Source of the DNA: Candidatus Uhrbacteria bacterium
GTDB lineage: Bacteria; Patescibacteriota; Patescibacteriia; UBA9934
Length of the DNA: 49,834 nt
Direction of reading: 5' to 3'
Assembly (NCBI GenBank): GCA_003453595.1
Contig: DMOG01000011.1
Coordinates: 1 to 49,834, forward strand
Shown here: positions 10,209 through 17,429 of the stretch, piece by piece
Numbering within the stretch: position 1 is the first letter of the stretch
Layout of the letters: the number at the start of each line of letters is the position of its first letter
Notes under the pieces: model-generated
Told to the model about the DNA's origin: nothing
Seen by the model: only the letters and a program-made list of their open reading frames with translations
Database searches by the model: none
Translations under genes and position numbers: made by a program

Positions 10209-10267
10209 TTGGAGCGATATTCATCGCGATCGATACTCGATCATTAATAATTGACCGACAAGACAAT

Positions 10268-10636
10268 ATGTCTAAGGAGTTTGATCAGGAGTTTACAGAA
10301 TTCATTGTGAAGGCGATCGTTAATCACCCAGACGACGTTCGAGCTGAGCGCACTGTTGATGAACGAGGTGTACTTATCACCCTTCATATTAACCCAGAAG
10401 ATATGGGTTATGTGGTTGGCCGACAAGGTCAAACAGCTCGTGCAATCCGCACATTGCTAAAGAAGATTGGAGCACGCGAAAATGCTCGCGTTAACCTAAA
10501 GATCTATGAACCAGAAGGTTCACGACAACAGCACTTTGAAAACAAAGCAGCTGCCGCATCTGCTGGCGTGGCAAGTCCAGCACCAGTAGTTGCAGATGAC
10601 ACAGACACATCAGAAGTCGACGATCTTACATTCTAA
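10268..10636 (+). CDS. khpA: KhpA-type KH-domain RNA-binding protein
   Basis: A 122-aa protein, mostly a single type II KH domain. MGYVVGRQGQTARAIRTLL has the RNA-binding loop GRQG at residues 51-54. It matches KhpA (YlqC), a small RNA chaperone that usually sits next to rpsP, rimM and trmD. Here trmD follows directly, rpsP is inverted further on and rimM is absent. The Ala/Asp-rich tail of about 35 residues is longer than in typical KhpA (about 75-80 aa). The reading frame is open upstream, but the ATG at 10268 is chosen because the protein match begins there and the promoter at 10180-10208 would cut off any earlier start. Confidence 0.9.
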   Translation: MSKEFDQEFTEFIVKAIVNHPDDVRAERTVDERGVLITLHINPEDMGYVVGRQGQTARAIRTLLKKIGARENARVNLKIYEPEGSRQQHFENKAAAASAGVASPAPVVADDTDTSEVDDLTF

Positions 10637-10644
10637 GAGAAATC

Positions 10645-10677
10645 AAAATCGTGATACTATACAGGTATCACGATTTT
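10645..10677 (+). terminator. Terminator between khpA and trmD
   Basis: AAAATCGTGATAC and GTATCACGATTTT form a 13-bp stem with a 7-nt loop. It ends 4 nt before the trmD ATG, so it would bury any trmD ribosome site and may modulate trmD as well as end khpA. Confidence 0.7.
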
Positions 10678-10681
10678 GTTT

Positions 10682-11371
10682 ATGAAAAAATTCGACATTA
10701 TTACTTTATTCCCAGATGTTATTGAGCCTTATGCTAAAGCATCGATTCTTGGTCGCGCTCAGAAGAAAAAGCTGATTAAGATAAAAGCGCATAATCTTCG
10801 TAGGTTCTCAAAGGATAAGCATAAAAAAGTGGACGACACTCCATACGGTGGGGGACCGGGGATGTTAATGACAGTTCAGCCGATCGATAATGCTGTGCGT
10901 AAGGTGCGAAATAAGCTGGTAAAAAAGAAAACGCGAGTGATTTTAACAGCTGCCAATGGCCGGATGTTCAATCAGTTTGATGCTAAACGATTGGCAAAAT
11001 ATGATCAATTGATTTTTATTTGCGGTCGTTATGAGGGGATTGATCATCGAGTTGAAGAAAGTATCGCTGATGAGGTTTTTTCAGTAGGGGAGTATGTTTT
11101 GACCGGTGGCGAGCTTCCAGCCTTAATTATGACCGATGCGATTGCGCGTAATGTGTCAGGAGTTTTAGGTGCAGAGTCATCCCTAGAATCAGAATCATAT
11201 AATCAGACAGGCATACTTGAGTATCCTCAGTACACTAAACCAGAGATCTACAGGTTTCGATCTGGGCTGAAGAAAAAAGAATTAAAGGTGCCCAAAGTCC
11301 TGCTTTCAGGTGATCATGTTAAGATTGAGGCTTGGAAACAAGAGCAGTCAAAGAAGAGATCAGGAAAGTAA
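10682..11371 (+). CDS. trmD: tRNA (guanine-N1-)-methyltransferase
   Basis: TrmD makes m1G37 in tRNAs and prevents +1 frameshifting. The 229-aa product has the expected length and SPOUT knot motifs: DIITLFPD at the start, DDTPYGGGPGM (about 50-60), FICGRYEGIDHRVEE and SVGEYVLTGGELPA. The start is the ATG at 10682; a TTG at 10676 lies inside the terminator stem. No Shine-Dalgarno is visible. It runs convergently toward rpsP. Confidence 0.95.
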   Translation: MKKFDIITLFPDVIEPYAKASILGRAQKKKLIKIKAHNLRRFSKDKHKKVDDTPYGGGPGMLMTVQPIDNAVRKVRNKLVKKKTRVILTAANGRMFNQFDAKRLAKYDQLIFICGRYEGIDHRVEESIADEVFSVGEYVLTGGELPALIMTDAIARNVSGVLGAESSLESESYNQTGILEYPQYTKPEIYRFRSGLKKKELKVPKVLLSGDHVKIEAWKQEQSKKRSGK

Positions 11372-11399
11372 TAGATTGAAGATTGTATTAGCTTCAGTT

Positions 11400-11530
11400 C
11401 CCATTTCGAACCCCACCAGAGGCGGGGTGAGAAATCTTCTCGAGAAGATCTTTCCCCTTCTTCGCTAAAGTTTCGAAGGGTCCATCGAAGCTTGCTTAAA
11501 GCGAAGTTGGACTGGGCGTCGAGATGGGGC
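11400..11530. repeat. Dispersed intergenic repeat with nested palindromes
   Basis: Contains ACCCCACC/GGCGGGGT, the palindrome ATCTTCTCGAGAAGAT, a TTCGCTAAAGTTTCGAAGGG block, and CTGGGCGTCGAGATGGGG (11512-11529), whose exact reverse complement recurs at 12213-12230 on the other side of rpsP. No coding potential is seen. Confidence 0.6.
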
Positions 11531-11543
11531 AATTATACATAAG

Positions 11544-11579
11544 AAAAAATCGCCCACGAGATATCGAGGGCGATTTTTA
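11544..11579. terminator. Bidirectional terminator between trmD and rpsP
   Basis: AAAAATCGCCC and GGGCGATTTTT close a stem of about 11 bp with an inner CGAG/CTCG-type pairing. T runs follow on both strands, serving the convergent trmD and rpsP. Confidence 0.85.
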
Positions 11580-11585
11580 TTTTGA

Positions 11586-12107
11586 TTATTTAGCAGGAGT
11601 TTCTTCTTTGACCTCTTCGACAGAAGTTTCCGCAATAGGAGCTTCTTCTTTCTTTTCCTCTTTTACCTTTACCTCTTCTACCTTTGCGGCCTCTGCTTCC
11701 TCTGCTTTCTTTGCTTCTTCAGCTTCCTTGGCGTCTTGAGCTTCTTTATCTTCTTTTGCTTTTGCAGCTTCAGCTTTTGCTACCTTTTCTGACTCTTCAG
11801 CTTGCTTTTTGTCTCCTATCTTTTTTGTGCGTTTTTTTGAAATAGTAATCGCTGATTGCTTGTCTGCTTTGATAATTCCAGCGTTTACTAGCATATTGTG
11901 AACTGTGGTTGATGGTTGAACTCCAACTGAAAGCCAGTAATTAATTCGATCCTCATTAAGAGTGATTCCATCTTTTTTTGCTCGAGGATCGTATTGTCCA
12001 AGAATTTCCTTGGCCGGTGACCATGGGTCACGGTGACTTTCTTGCAAAACAATACGGTAATGCGGTTGTTTCTTTTTTCCAATTCGTGAAAGGCGAATAG
12101 TTAACAT
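11586..12107 (-). CDS. rpsP: 30S ribosomal protein bS16 with long acidic/lysine tail
   Basis: Residues 1-85 or so are a clear bS16 (MLTIRLSRIGKKKQPHYRI, then GQYDPRAK, LNEDRINYWLSVGVQPS). The protein then runs on to 173 aa through a Lys/Glu/Ala-rich low-complexity tail; typical bS16 is about 80-90 aa. The tail probably forms a charged helix or stays disordered on the ribosome surface. The leader has no Shine-Dalgarno, only a CUAC/CUAA repeat stretch. It is detached from its usual rimM-trmD-rplS partners. Confidence 0.95.
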   Translation of the reverse strand: MLTIRLSRIGKKKQPHYRIVLQESHRDPWSPAKEILGQYDPRAKKDGITLNEDRINYWLSVGVQPSTTVHNMLVNAGIIKADKQSAITISKKRTKKIGDKKQAEESEKVAKAEAAKAKEDKEAQDAKEAEEAKKAEEAEAAKVEEVKVKEEKKEEAPIAETSVEEVKEETPAK

Positions 12108-12137
12108 AGGTTGGTTAGTTAGTAGATAGTAGGTAGT

Positions 12138-12166
12138 AGTTTAAAGAAAGGAGCAAAGTTTGTCAA
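12138..12166 (-). promoter_or_regulatory. Promoter of rpsP
   Basis: Minus strand: TTGACA (12161-12166), 17-bp spacer, TAAACT (12138-12143). The leader of about 25 nt is made of CUAC/CUAA repeats and looks unstructured. Confidence 0.8.
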
Positions 12167-12212
12167 GGCCTGTCGGGGCAAATGTATTTTTATCCTATTC
12201 CGACTCCCTTAT

Positions 12213-12255
12213 CCCCATCTCGACGCCCAGGAGAGATCTTTTCGAGAAGATCTCT
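12213..12255. repeat. Inverted copy of the trmD-rpsP intergenic repeat
   Basis: CCCCATCTCGACGCCCAG (12213-12230) is the exact reverse complement of 11512-11529. It is followed by the palindrome GAGAGATC-TTTTCGAGAA-GATCTCTC, related to 11430-11452. Confidence 0.6.
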
Positions 12256-12296
12256 CGTCACTTCGTTCCTCGAGATGGGGAGAACGCGGATGCAAA

Positions 12297-12336
12297 GACG
12301 CCCTGCACGCAGTGGAGTTCCACTGGGCAGGGCGTC
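12297..12336 (-). terminator. Terminator of GC-rich cassette A
   Basis: GACGCCCTGC pairs with GCAGGGCGTC, with an inner CAGTGGA/TCCACTG arm. On the minus strand it is followed by TTTGC. Confidence 0.75.
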
Positions 12337-12353
12337 ACGAGGACAATAGGATT

Positions 12354-13886
12354 TCAGGCAGCCTTGGAGTTGCCGTTCTTCTTCTTGTCCTTCTTGTTGC
12401 TCTTGCTACCCTTGGTCTGGATAGCCTGCTGGGGGCGGCGGGTGGGCTTCGCGCGGAAGGCGCGCGGGCCGGCCGCATCGATCGATGCGCGCTCGGCGTT
12501 GAGGTCTTGGACCTGCCGGAGCAGATCGTCGGACTTCTCGTTGAGATCCTCCAGCTCCTGGTGAGCGATCTCGAGGAGCTCCGGGTCGTCGCCGGCCGCG
12601 TCGCGGAGATCGTCGATCTCCTTGCCGATCTTGATCAGCGCGGCCCGCTTGACCGCGATTTGCTCGTCGAGGCTGGCCAGCTTGGCGTCGAACGCCTTGC
12701 GGCCCTCCTCCCGGATCCGCTGGCTCGCGCTCACCCCACCCTTGCGCTTCTTGGGCGCGCGGGCGGGGTTGGGGTTGACGAACTCCATCTGCACCTTGGG
12801 TGCGAAGTTCGTCCGCGGACGCGGGGACTTGGAGAAGTCCTCCTGGCCGTTGATCTGGAGGATCGCGGCCTTGAGGGTGGTCTCCAGTCTCACCCCGTGG
12901 GTGGCCAACTGGTCGCCACACTCTGCGCCGAAGCCGAAGCACTGCTCACCGCGCATGACCGTCGGCATCCTGTCCCAGTCGGACAGTCCACCCGGGCACT
13001 TGCAGAGCTCGGGTGCGTTGGCGTGGACGACGCAGCGGGTCTTGCCCGTCGCCTCGTCCTTGCGGCCGAAGTTCACGCGCTCACCGTCCACGATCGCCTG
13101 GTAGACGTCGAGGATGGAGGTGAAGACCAGCTTCTTGGCCGGCCTGCGCGCGGGCGCGGGCTGGACATCCTCGGGCATCGGGGCCTGCTCCTCGTCGTTG
13201 TCCTCCATCTGCTCGATCTCGTCGAGTTCGTCGGTAGACATCTCGAGGCGGATCTTTGCCCTCCGCGCCTTGTCCAGAGCCTGGCGGAAGGTCAGGCTAG
13301 GCAGGGCATCGCCCAGGTCCATCTTGGCCAGGGCGAAGCACAGCGGGGACAGACACCAGGCGCCGATGTTGTTGGGGTTCATCACCCCCATCATCGCCTG
13401 CGCGGTGCCTGCCCGTCCGCACCCGCACCCGCAGAAGTTCATGATCACCGAACCACTCTCGTCCTTGCGGTGGTGGTCCCGGTGCGATCCGTCCTGGACG
13501 GTCAGCACGAAGGCGGTCACGCGCTTGCGCGCGGTCTCGACCGGCTCGAGCAGACCCTCGATGTGGTCATTGCATTCCTCGGCGCAGGTCTGGCAGACCG
13601 GCTCGCCGTGAACGGCCTCCTCGATCACCTGGAGAGCGCGCACCTTGTTGGGGTGCTTCTCGAGGGTCAGGGGGACCACGATGAAGCCCTGGCCTTTGGG
13701 GATCAGCTCCCCGCAGGTCGGGCACTGGGTCATCTGGGCCCGCAGGCAACGACCGGCCTTGCACAGGCCATCGGCACCGACCAGGTGACGGCCGGCTTTC
13801 TTGCCACCGCCGTGTCCGGCGGTGATGCACTTGCCGTTCTCGTCTGCGATGCAGGTCAGGGACACGATAGGCTTGTTGGAAGCCAT
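12354..13886 (-). CDS. Cassette A: Cys-rich zinc-ribbon-like protein with coiled-coil tail
   Basis: A 510-aa protein I do not recognise. The N-terminal half is rich in cysteine pairs (C12, C20, CPTC at 55-58, CQTC at 98-101 with C105, later FCGCGCG), as in several small zinc ribbons. A Pro/Ala/Glu linker follows, then a region with CVVHANAPELCKCPG, a long predicted helix (about 395-465), and a Lys/Asn-rich end (SNKKDKKKNGNS) that could bind nucleic acid. The frame is open upstream to 13997, but the ATG at 13886 has a clear GGAG 6 nt ahead and lies inside the transcript from the promoter at 13969. Base composition is far from its neighbours: one 60-base line here has 48 G/C against 21 in a line of smc. 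Function unknown. Confidence 0.75.
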   Translation of the reverse strand: MASNKPIVSLTCIADENGKCITAGHGGGKKAGRHLVGADGLCKAGRCLRAQMTQCPTCGELIPKGQGFIVVPLTLEKHPNKVRALQVIEEAVHGEPVCQTCAEECNDHIEGLLEPVETARKRVTAFVLTVQDGSHRDHHRKDESGSVIMNFCGCGCGRAGTAQAMMGVMNPNNIGAWCLSPLCFALAKMDLGDALPSLTFRQALDKARRAKIRLEMSTDELDEIEQMEDNDEEQAPMPEDVQPAPARRPAKKLVFTSILDVYQAIVDGERVNFGRKDEATGKTRCVVHANAPELCKCPGGLSDWDRMPTVMRGEQCFGFGAECGDQLATHGVRLETTLKAAILQINGQEDFSKSPRPRTNFAPKVQMEFVNPNPARAPKKRKGGVSASQRIREEGRKAFDAKLASLDEQIAVKRAALIKIGKEIDDLRDAAGDDPELLEIAHQELEDLNEKSDDLLRQVQDLNAERASIDAAGPRAFRAKPTRRPQQAIQTKGSKSNKKDKKKNGNSKAA

Positions 13887-13968
13887 GATAAACTCCGTTT
13901 TTTGTTCTTTTGTGAAGGATGTCGCGATTGCTCGCGACCGGTCAGTCCGGGCTTGGACTGAACGGAAA

Positions 13969-13997
13969 ATAATAGCAAAAAAATGTGAAAATGTCAA
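13969..13997 (-). promoter_or_regulatory. Promoter of cassette A
   Basis: Minus strand: TTGACA (13992-13997), 17 bp, TATTAT (13969-13974). The leader has hairpins CAGTCC/GGACTG and GTCGCG/CGCGAC before the GGAG ribosome site. Confidence 0.85.
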
Positions 13998-14031
13998 GTA
14001 ATCATGCCTAAATTAGCGAAAATACGAAAAT

Positions 14032-14092
14032 GGGGTTAAGTCTTTAATTTACAATTATATCTTTCAAAATTGTAAATTAATGACATGACCCC
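14032..14092. repeat. Inverted-repeat element, GGGGTYARGTC family
   Basis: Two 25-bp arms, GGGGTTAAGTCTTTAATT... and its partner ending GACATGACCCC, match with three mismatches. The outer ends resemble the 23-bp termini at 14427 and 33820. Confidence 0.65.
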
Positions 14093-14115
14093 TAGCGCTA
14101 GCGAAAAAGCAATAA

Positions 14116-14139
14116 CCGCCTGTTCGGGGGGACAGGCGG
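14116..14139 (-). terminator. Terminator of cassette B
   Basis: CCGCCTGT/ACAGGCGG stem with an 8-nt loop. On the minus strand it is followed by TTATTGCTTTTTC. Confidence 0.8.
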
Positions 14140-14162
14140 ACGAGGGTGGATGAGGCGGCGAT

Positions 14163-14357
14163 TCAAGCGAAAAGCCGCTGTTGGGTGTTGGGGGTGGGCA
14201 CGCGGTTCTTGTCAGTGCCCTGGTTGGGCCTGCCTGACTTGAACGGACCGTCGATGACGGTCATGGCGCCGTTTCTGGGGTCAGCATCAACCCTGAAGCC
14301 TTTTTGGATCAGGCTTCGGAAGATGTCCCAGAACTCGGACAAAGGATCGTGTTTCAT
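14163..14357 (-). CDS. Cassette B: small orphan protein
   Basis: A 64-aa soluble protein of unknown function: MKHDPLSEFWDIFRSLIQKG then FRVDADPRNGAMTVIDGPF and a basic tail. The pattern suggests a helix followed by a small beta hairpin. The start at 14357 is preferred over the ATG at 14369 because GGAGG lies 5 nt before it. It is GC-rich with its own promoter and terminator. Confidence 0.65.
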   Translation of the reverse strand: MKHDPLSEFWDIFRSLIQKGFRVDADPRNGAMTVIDGPFKSGRPNQGTDKNRVPTPNTQQRLFA

Positions 14358-14396
14358 TGCGACCTCCATGGTGCGCGGGTGAAAGGGGAACGCGAA

Positions 14397-14425
14397 AGTA
14401 TCGCGTATTTATTGAGATTTGTCAA
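14397..14425 (-). promoter_or_regulatory. Promoter of cassette B
   Basis: Minus strand: TTGACA (14420-14425), 17 bp, GATACT (14397-14402). The leader begins with a CGCGA/TCGCG hairpin. Confidence 0.75.
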
Positions 14426-14426
14426 T

Positions 14427-14476
14427 GGGGTCAGGTCTTTACTCGGAACAGGTGTTCCGAGTAAAGACCTGACCCC
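14427..14476. repeat. Collapsed inverted-repeat element with 23-bp arms
   Basis: Two perfect 23-bp arms (14427-14449 and 14454-14476, beginning GGGGTCAGGTCTTTACTC) face each other across 4 nt. The same arms bound 33820-33969. It sits just past the smc stop codon and could also act as its 3' hairpin. Confidence 0.85.
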
Positions 14477-14483
14477 AAGCTGT

Positions 14484-16814
14484 TTATCGTCTGGCTGTTC
14501 CTGTTTCTTCCATATCTTCTAAGCTTACAGAAAGCAAATTTGAAATTCCGTCATCTCCCATGCTAACCCCATAAAGCATGTCAGCTCGTTCCATGGTGGC
14601 GCGGTTGTGAGTGACAACGATGAACTGGGTCAGCTTGCGAAGTTCGTTTAAGATATTGGCAAATCGAACTGTGTTGGCTTCGTCGAGTGCGGCGTCAACC
14701 TCGTCAAGTACAACAAATGGGGAAGGGTTGGTGGCCATGATGGCTGAGAGTAGTGCGATTGAAGTCAAAGCCCGCTCACCACCAGAAAGTAAGTTCAAAG
14801 ATTTGAGCCTTTTTCCAGGAGGTGTGGCTTGAATATCAATGCCAGCCACAAAATCTTTTCTTTGCTTAACTCGTTTTACAATAGTTGACACAGAATTTGG
14901 ATCTTCTTGTTCAATTCTTTCTTCAGCCAAATCTTCCAGTGCTCGGTCAAGACTAATTTTTGTTTCTTCTTTTTCCAATTCATCCTGTTTCATTTTTACC
15001 AAGCCACACTCTCCGCCACCAAACAAAACCTTAAAGTATTTTTGAAATTCTTTGTTAATTTCTTTAAATACAGATTCTGATTGAGTGCGGATTTGATCGT
15101 CAAGTTCATCAATTACTTTTTCAGTTTTGCGAATGGCATCACGAATGTCAGTTACTTGCGTATCTAAAAATCCAAATCGTTCCTTTGTTTCCTCATACTC
15201 AGCAATTGTTTCCTCATCAATCCCACCAATAAGTTCAAGCTGATGTTTAAGATCCAACATGTTTGATCTAAGTCCATCAAGTGATGATGATCTGTCGGAT
15301 CCCCTGGTCAAGCCAGAGGATGACAATGGAGAAGATTTGATTTCATTAATTTTTTCTGGAATTTCTTCTTTCATCTCCCGTTCAATGCCTTCCATTCTGG
15401 TTTCGACCCGCACGCGTTCAAGATTCAAATTATTTACTTGTGACTCGATTTGATGAAGCTCTGATTGAATCTCACGCAACTGGCGTTGGAAAGCAAAAAT
15501 TTCTGTTTTGTCAGAGCCGTCTTGTTTGTTTAAAGAATCCATTTTTTCTTCAGAGTCTTTTAGGGCTTTTTGACACTGCTCAATGCCTTTTTTAGCAACA
15601 TCAAGAGCATCGGTTAAATCTTTGCTTGGTTTGTGGTCTTCTGGATTTGGTTTTGTGAGTCGAGATCGAAGTTTCTTAGCTCGATCAAAAATTGATTCAA
15701 TGGCATTGGTAATAGTATTGAGTAAATCAAGGTCATGACAAGCTTTAAGATCTTTAACTGCCTGTTCCTGTGCTTTGGTGATTGATTCAAGTTCTGACAA
15801 AATGTCAGAAAGTGGCAAGGGTGACCAGTTTGTTTGGGCTTTTACTTTTGCCAGCTCTAAACCTCTTTGAGCTTCGAATTCTTTTTGTCTGGCTTTGTGC
15901 AAATTATCCTGTGCTTTTTTATATTCAAGATGTGCTTGTTCGCGTAGGTTTGAATTGTCTTGTTTAACGCTTTCTTTTTCCAAAGTTAAAAGTCGCTTAT
16001 CTCCCTCAACTAGCTCTGCCTGTTTTTGACGCATCTGTTGCTCAACAGACTCTAAATTTTTATTGACCCCATCAAGTTCATTTTGTAGCTGATGCCACAT
16101 TGATCCAAAATAATGATTTTGGATATCATGTAATTCCTGTTCAATTGATTCTCGTTTTTCCAGGCGCTTAATTTGACGCTTTAGTGATCGAAGTCTTGGC
16201 TCGATTTCTAACAAAAGCATTTCCACTTCTGCTAAGTTTTCACTGGTTTTTTGTAGCTTGAGCATTGATTGATGTCGTTTGATTTGCAATCCGCGCACCC
16301 CAGTAGCGTCATCAAAAAAGACTTTGCGTTCTTCTGGTGAGGCAGCTAGAACATGATCAACCATGCCTTGTCCCACGACACTGTATGACCTTTGACCAAC
16401 GCCAACTTGGGCTAGCAAAAGTTGGATGTCAGATAAGCGAGCTGTTTTTCCATTGAGAAGATAATCAGATTGACCATCCCGAAAAAGTCGGCGAGTAATT
16501 ACAACCTCGGTAAAATCCACAGGCATGGCTTTGTCTTCATTGTTAATAGTCATAGTCACCTCAGCCATACCTGAGCGAGATTTGCCGATTGATCCAGAAA
16601 AAATAATGTCATCACTTTTTTTACCACGAAGAATTTTCATGGATTGTTCACCAAGGCACCAGCGAATTGCGTCAGCAATATTAGACTTTCCAGACCCATT
16701 TGGTCCAACAATAACAGTCAGGGCATGGTGGTCTTTTTTTGGTCCAGAAAAATCCAAGACAGTTTTTTTGGCAAAGGTTTTAAAGCCTTGAAGTTCAAGT
16801 CGTTGTAAATACAT
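14484..16814 (-). CDS. smc: Short SMC-family chromosome protein without a recognisable hinge
   Basis: SMC ATPases organise and segregate chromosomes with ScpA/ScpB. Both ATPase halves are intact: Walker A GPNGSGKSNIADAIRW (37-52) with the SMC-typical WCLGEQSMK, signature LLSGGERAL (from 675) and Walker B FVVLDEVDAALDE (about 701-713). The product is only 776 aa; bacterial SMC is usually about 1150-1200. The middle is charged heptad sequence, and I cannot find the glycine-rich hinge domain. Residues about 494-512 (SPLSSSGLTRGSD...) are encoded by a palindromic repeat element inserted in frame. The -10 TACAAT with TGA ahead lies 9 nt before the ATG, suggesting a leaderless mRNA. Confidence 0.9.
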   Translation of the reverse strand: MYLQRLELQGFKTFAKKTVLDFSGPKKDHHALTVIVGPNGSGKSNIADAIRWCLGEQSMKILRGKKSDDIIFSGSIGKSRSGMAEVTMTINNEDKAMPVDFTEVVITRRLFRDGQSDYLLNGKTARLSDIQLLLAQVGVGQRSYSVVGQGMVDHVLAASPEERKVFFDDATGVRGLQIKRHQSMLKLQKTSENLAEVEMLLLEIEPRLRSLKRQIKRLEKRESIEQELHDIQNHYFGSMWHQLQNELDGVNKNLESVEQQMRQKQAELVEGDKRLLTLEKESVKQDNSNLREQAHLEYKKAQDNLHKARQKEFEAQRGLELAKVKAQTNWSPLPLSDILSELESITKAQEQAVKDLKACHDLDLLNTITNAIESIFDRAKKLRSRLTKPNPEDHKPSKDLTDALDVAKKGIEQCQKALKDSEEKMDSLNKQDGSDKTEIFAFQRQLREIQSELHQIESQVNNLNLERVRVETRMEGIEREMKEEIPEKINEIKSSPLSSSGLTRGSDRSSSLDGLRSNMLDLKHQLELIGGIDEETIAEYEETKERFGFLDTQVTDIRDAIRKTEKVIDELDDQIRTQSESVFKEINKEFQKYFKVLFGGGECGLVKMKQDELEKEETKISLDRALEDLAEERIEQEDPNSVSTIVKRVKQRKDFVAGIDIQATPPGKRLKSLNLLSGGERALTSIALLSAIMATNPSPFVVLDEVDAALDEANTVRFANILNELRKLTQFIVVTHNRATMERADMLYGVSMGDDGISNLLSVSLEDMEETGTARR
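15280..15340. repeat. Palindromic repeat element inserted in frame in smc
   Basis: On the minus strand the core reads TGTCATCCTCTGG-CTTGA-CCAGGGGATCCGACA, an imperfect palindrome. It matches the style of dispersed palindromic elements that often translate as SSSGLTRGS. It keeps the smc frame open inside the coiled coil. Confidence 0.7.
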
Positions 16815-16885
16815 AACGCGTCTATTGTATCAAAGAGGAGGGGGAAGGGGAAAGTTGGGGATAAGAAGTTGAATATAGAAAGTGG

Positions 16886-16940
16886 TGAGGGTGAGTTTCG
16901 AATTTTATACTTTAAACTTTTTACTTTCTACTTTATACTA
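16886..16940. repeat. TTTCTAC/ACTTT low-complexity block and -10 box before the VKOR gene
   Basis: A degenerate run of TACTTT, AAACTTT and TTTCTAC units ends in TATACT, 8 nt before the ATG at 16948. A closely similar block precedes the gene at 41300. It may be both a dispersed repeat and a leaderless promoter. Confidence 0.5.
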
Positions 16941-16947
16941 TCCCCAT

Positions 16948-17373
16948 ATGATCTACGGCTACATTCTTCTTATTCTTCCTGTGATTGGGGTTTTGGAAAC
17001 TATTTATTTAATAACCAAACGGCGTAAGGGACAAAAGCCGATTTGTGTGGGCAAAGATGATTGCAACTTGGTTTTGCAAAGTAAGTACAATAAAACATTT
17101 GGAGTCCACAACGATGTACTCGGATTGGCTTTCTACACTTTTTCATTGTTTGTTATTTTAAGTTTGTTCTTGCCCTTGTTTCCAATTGATTTTTTGGTAG
17201 TAATTTTTTTAGCATATTGTTTGGGTCTGATTATCGCACTGATAATGTCGATCAGGTTTATATATTTAATGGCCTATAAAATTAAGGCATGGTGTCAGTG
17301 GTGTATTGGGTCAGCTGTAACTGTTTGTTTGATGACTGTTGCGATGATCTTATTGCTCATGTCTGCTTATTAG
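16948..17373 (+). CDS. VKOR-family membrane thiol oxidoreductase
   Basis: A 141-aa membrane protein with four or more hydrophobic segments. The first cysteine pair, PICVGKDDC (C33, C39), is followed by LVLQSKYNKTFGVHNDVLG, and the CQWC active site (C116, C119) lies near the end. This is the bacterial vitamin K epoxide reductase homologue pattern, which reoxidises a DsbA-like partner with quinone to form disulfides outside the membrane. No DsbA-like domain is fused or adjacent. The start at 16948 is the Met beginning the first membrane helix. Confidence 0.85.
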   Translation: MIYGYILLILPVIGVLETIYLITKRRKGQKPICVGKDDCNLVLQSKYNKTFGVHNDVLGLAFYTFSLFVILSLFLPLFPIDFLVVIFLAYCLGLIIALIMSIRFIYLMAYKIKAWCQWCIGSAVTVCLMTVAMILLLMSAY

Positions 17374-17389
17374 TAATATAGGGCGAATC

Positions 17390-17418
17390 TTGACGCAAAT
17401 GGTAAATCACGATAATCT
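17390..17418 (+). promoter_or_regulatory. Near-leaderless promoter of the DHH gene
   Basis: TTGACG (17390-17395), 17 bp, TAATCT (17413-17418). The ATG is 11 nt further on, without a Shine-Dalgarno. Confidence 0.6.
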
Positions 17419-17429
17419 GCTCGACTTCT

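Noticed and set aside
12312..13961. 549-aa plus-strand open frame across cassette A
   Set aside because: It is the antisense shadow of a GC-rich gene. The minus-strand frame has the promoter, Shine-Dalgarno, cysteine motifs and terminator; this one has low-complexity Leu/Gly/Asp/His content and no ribosome site.
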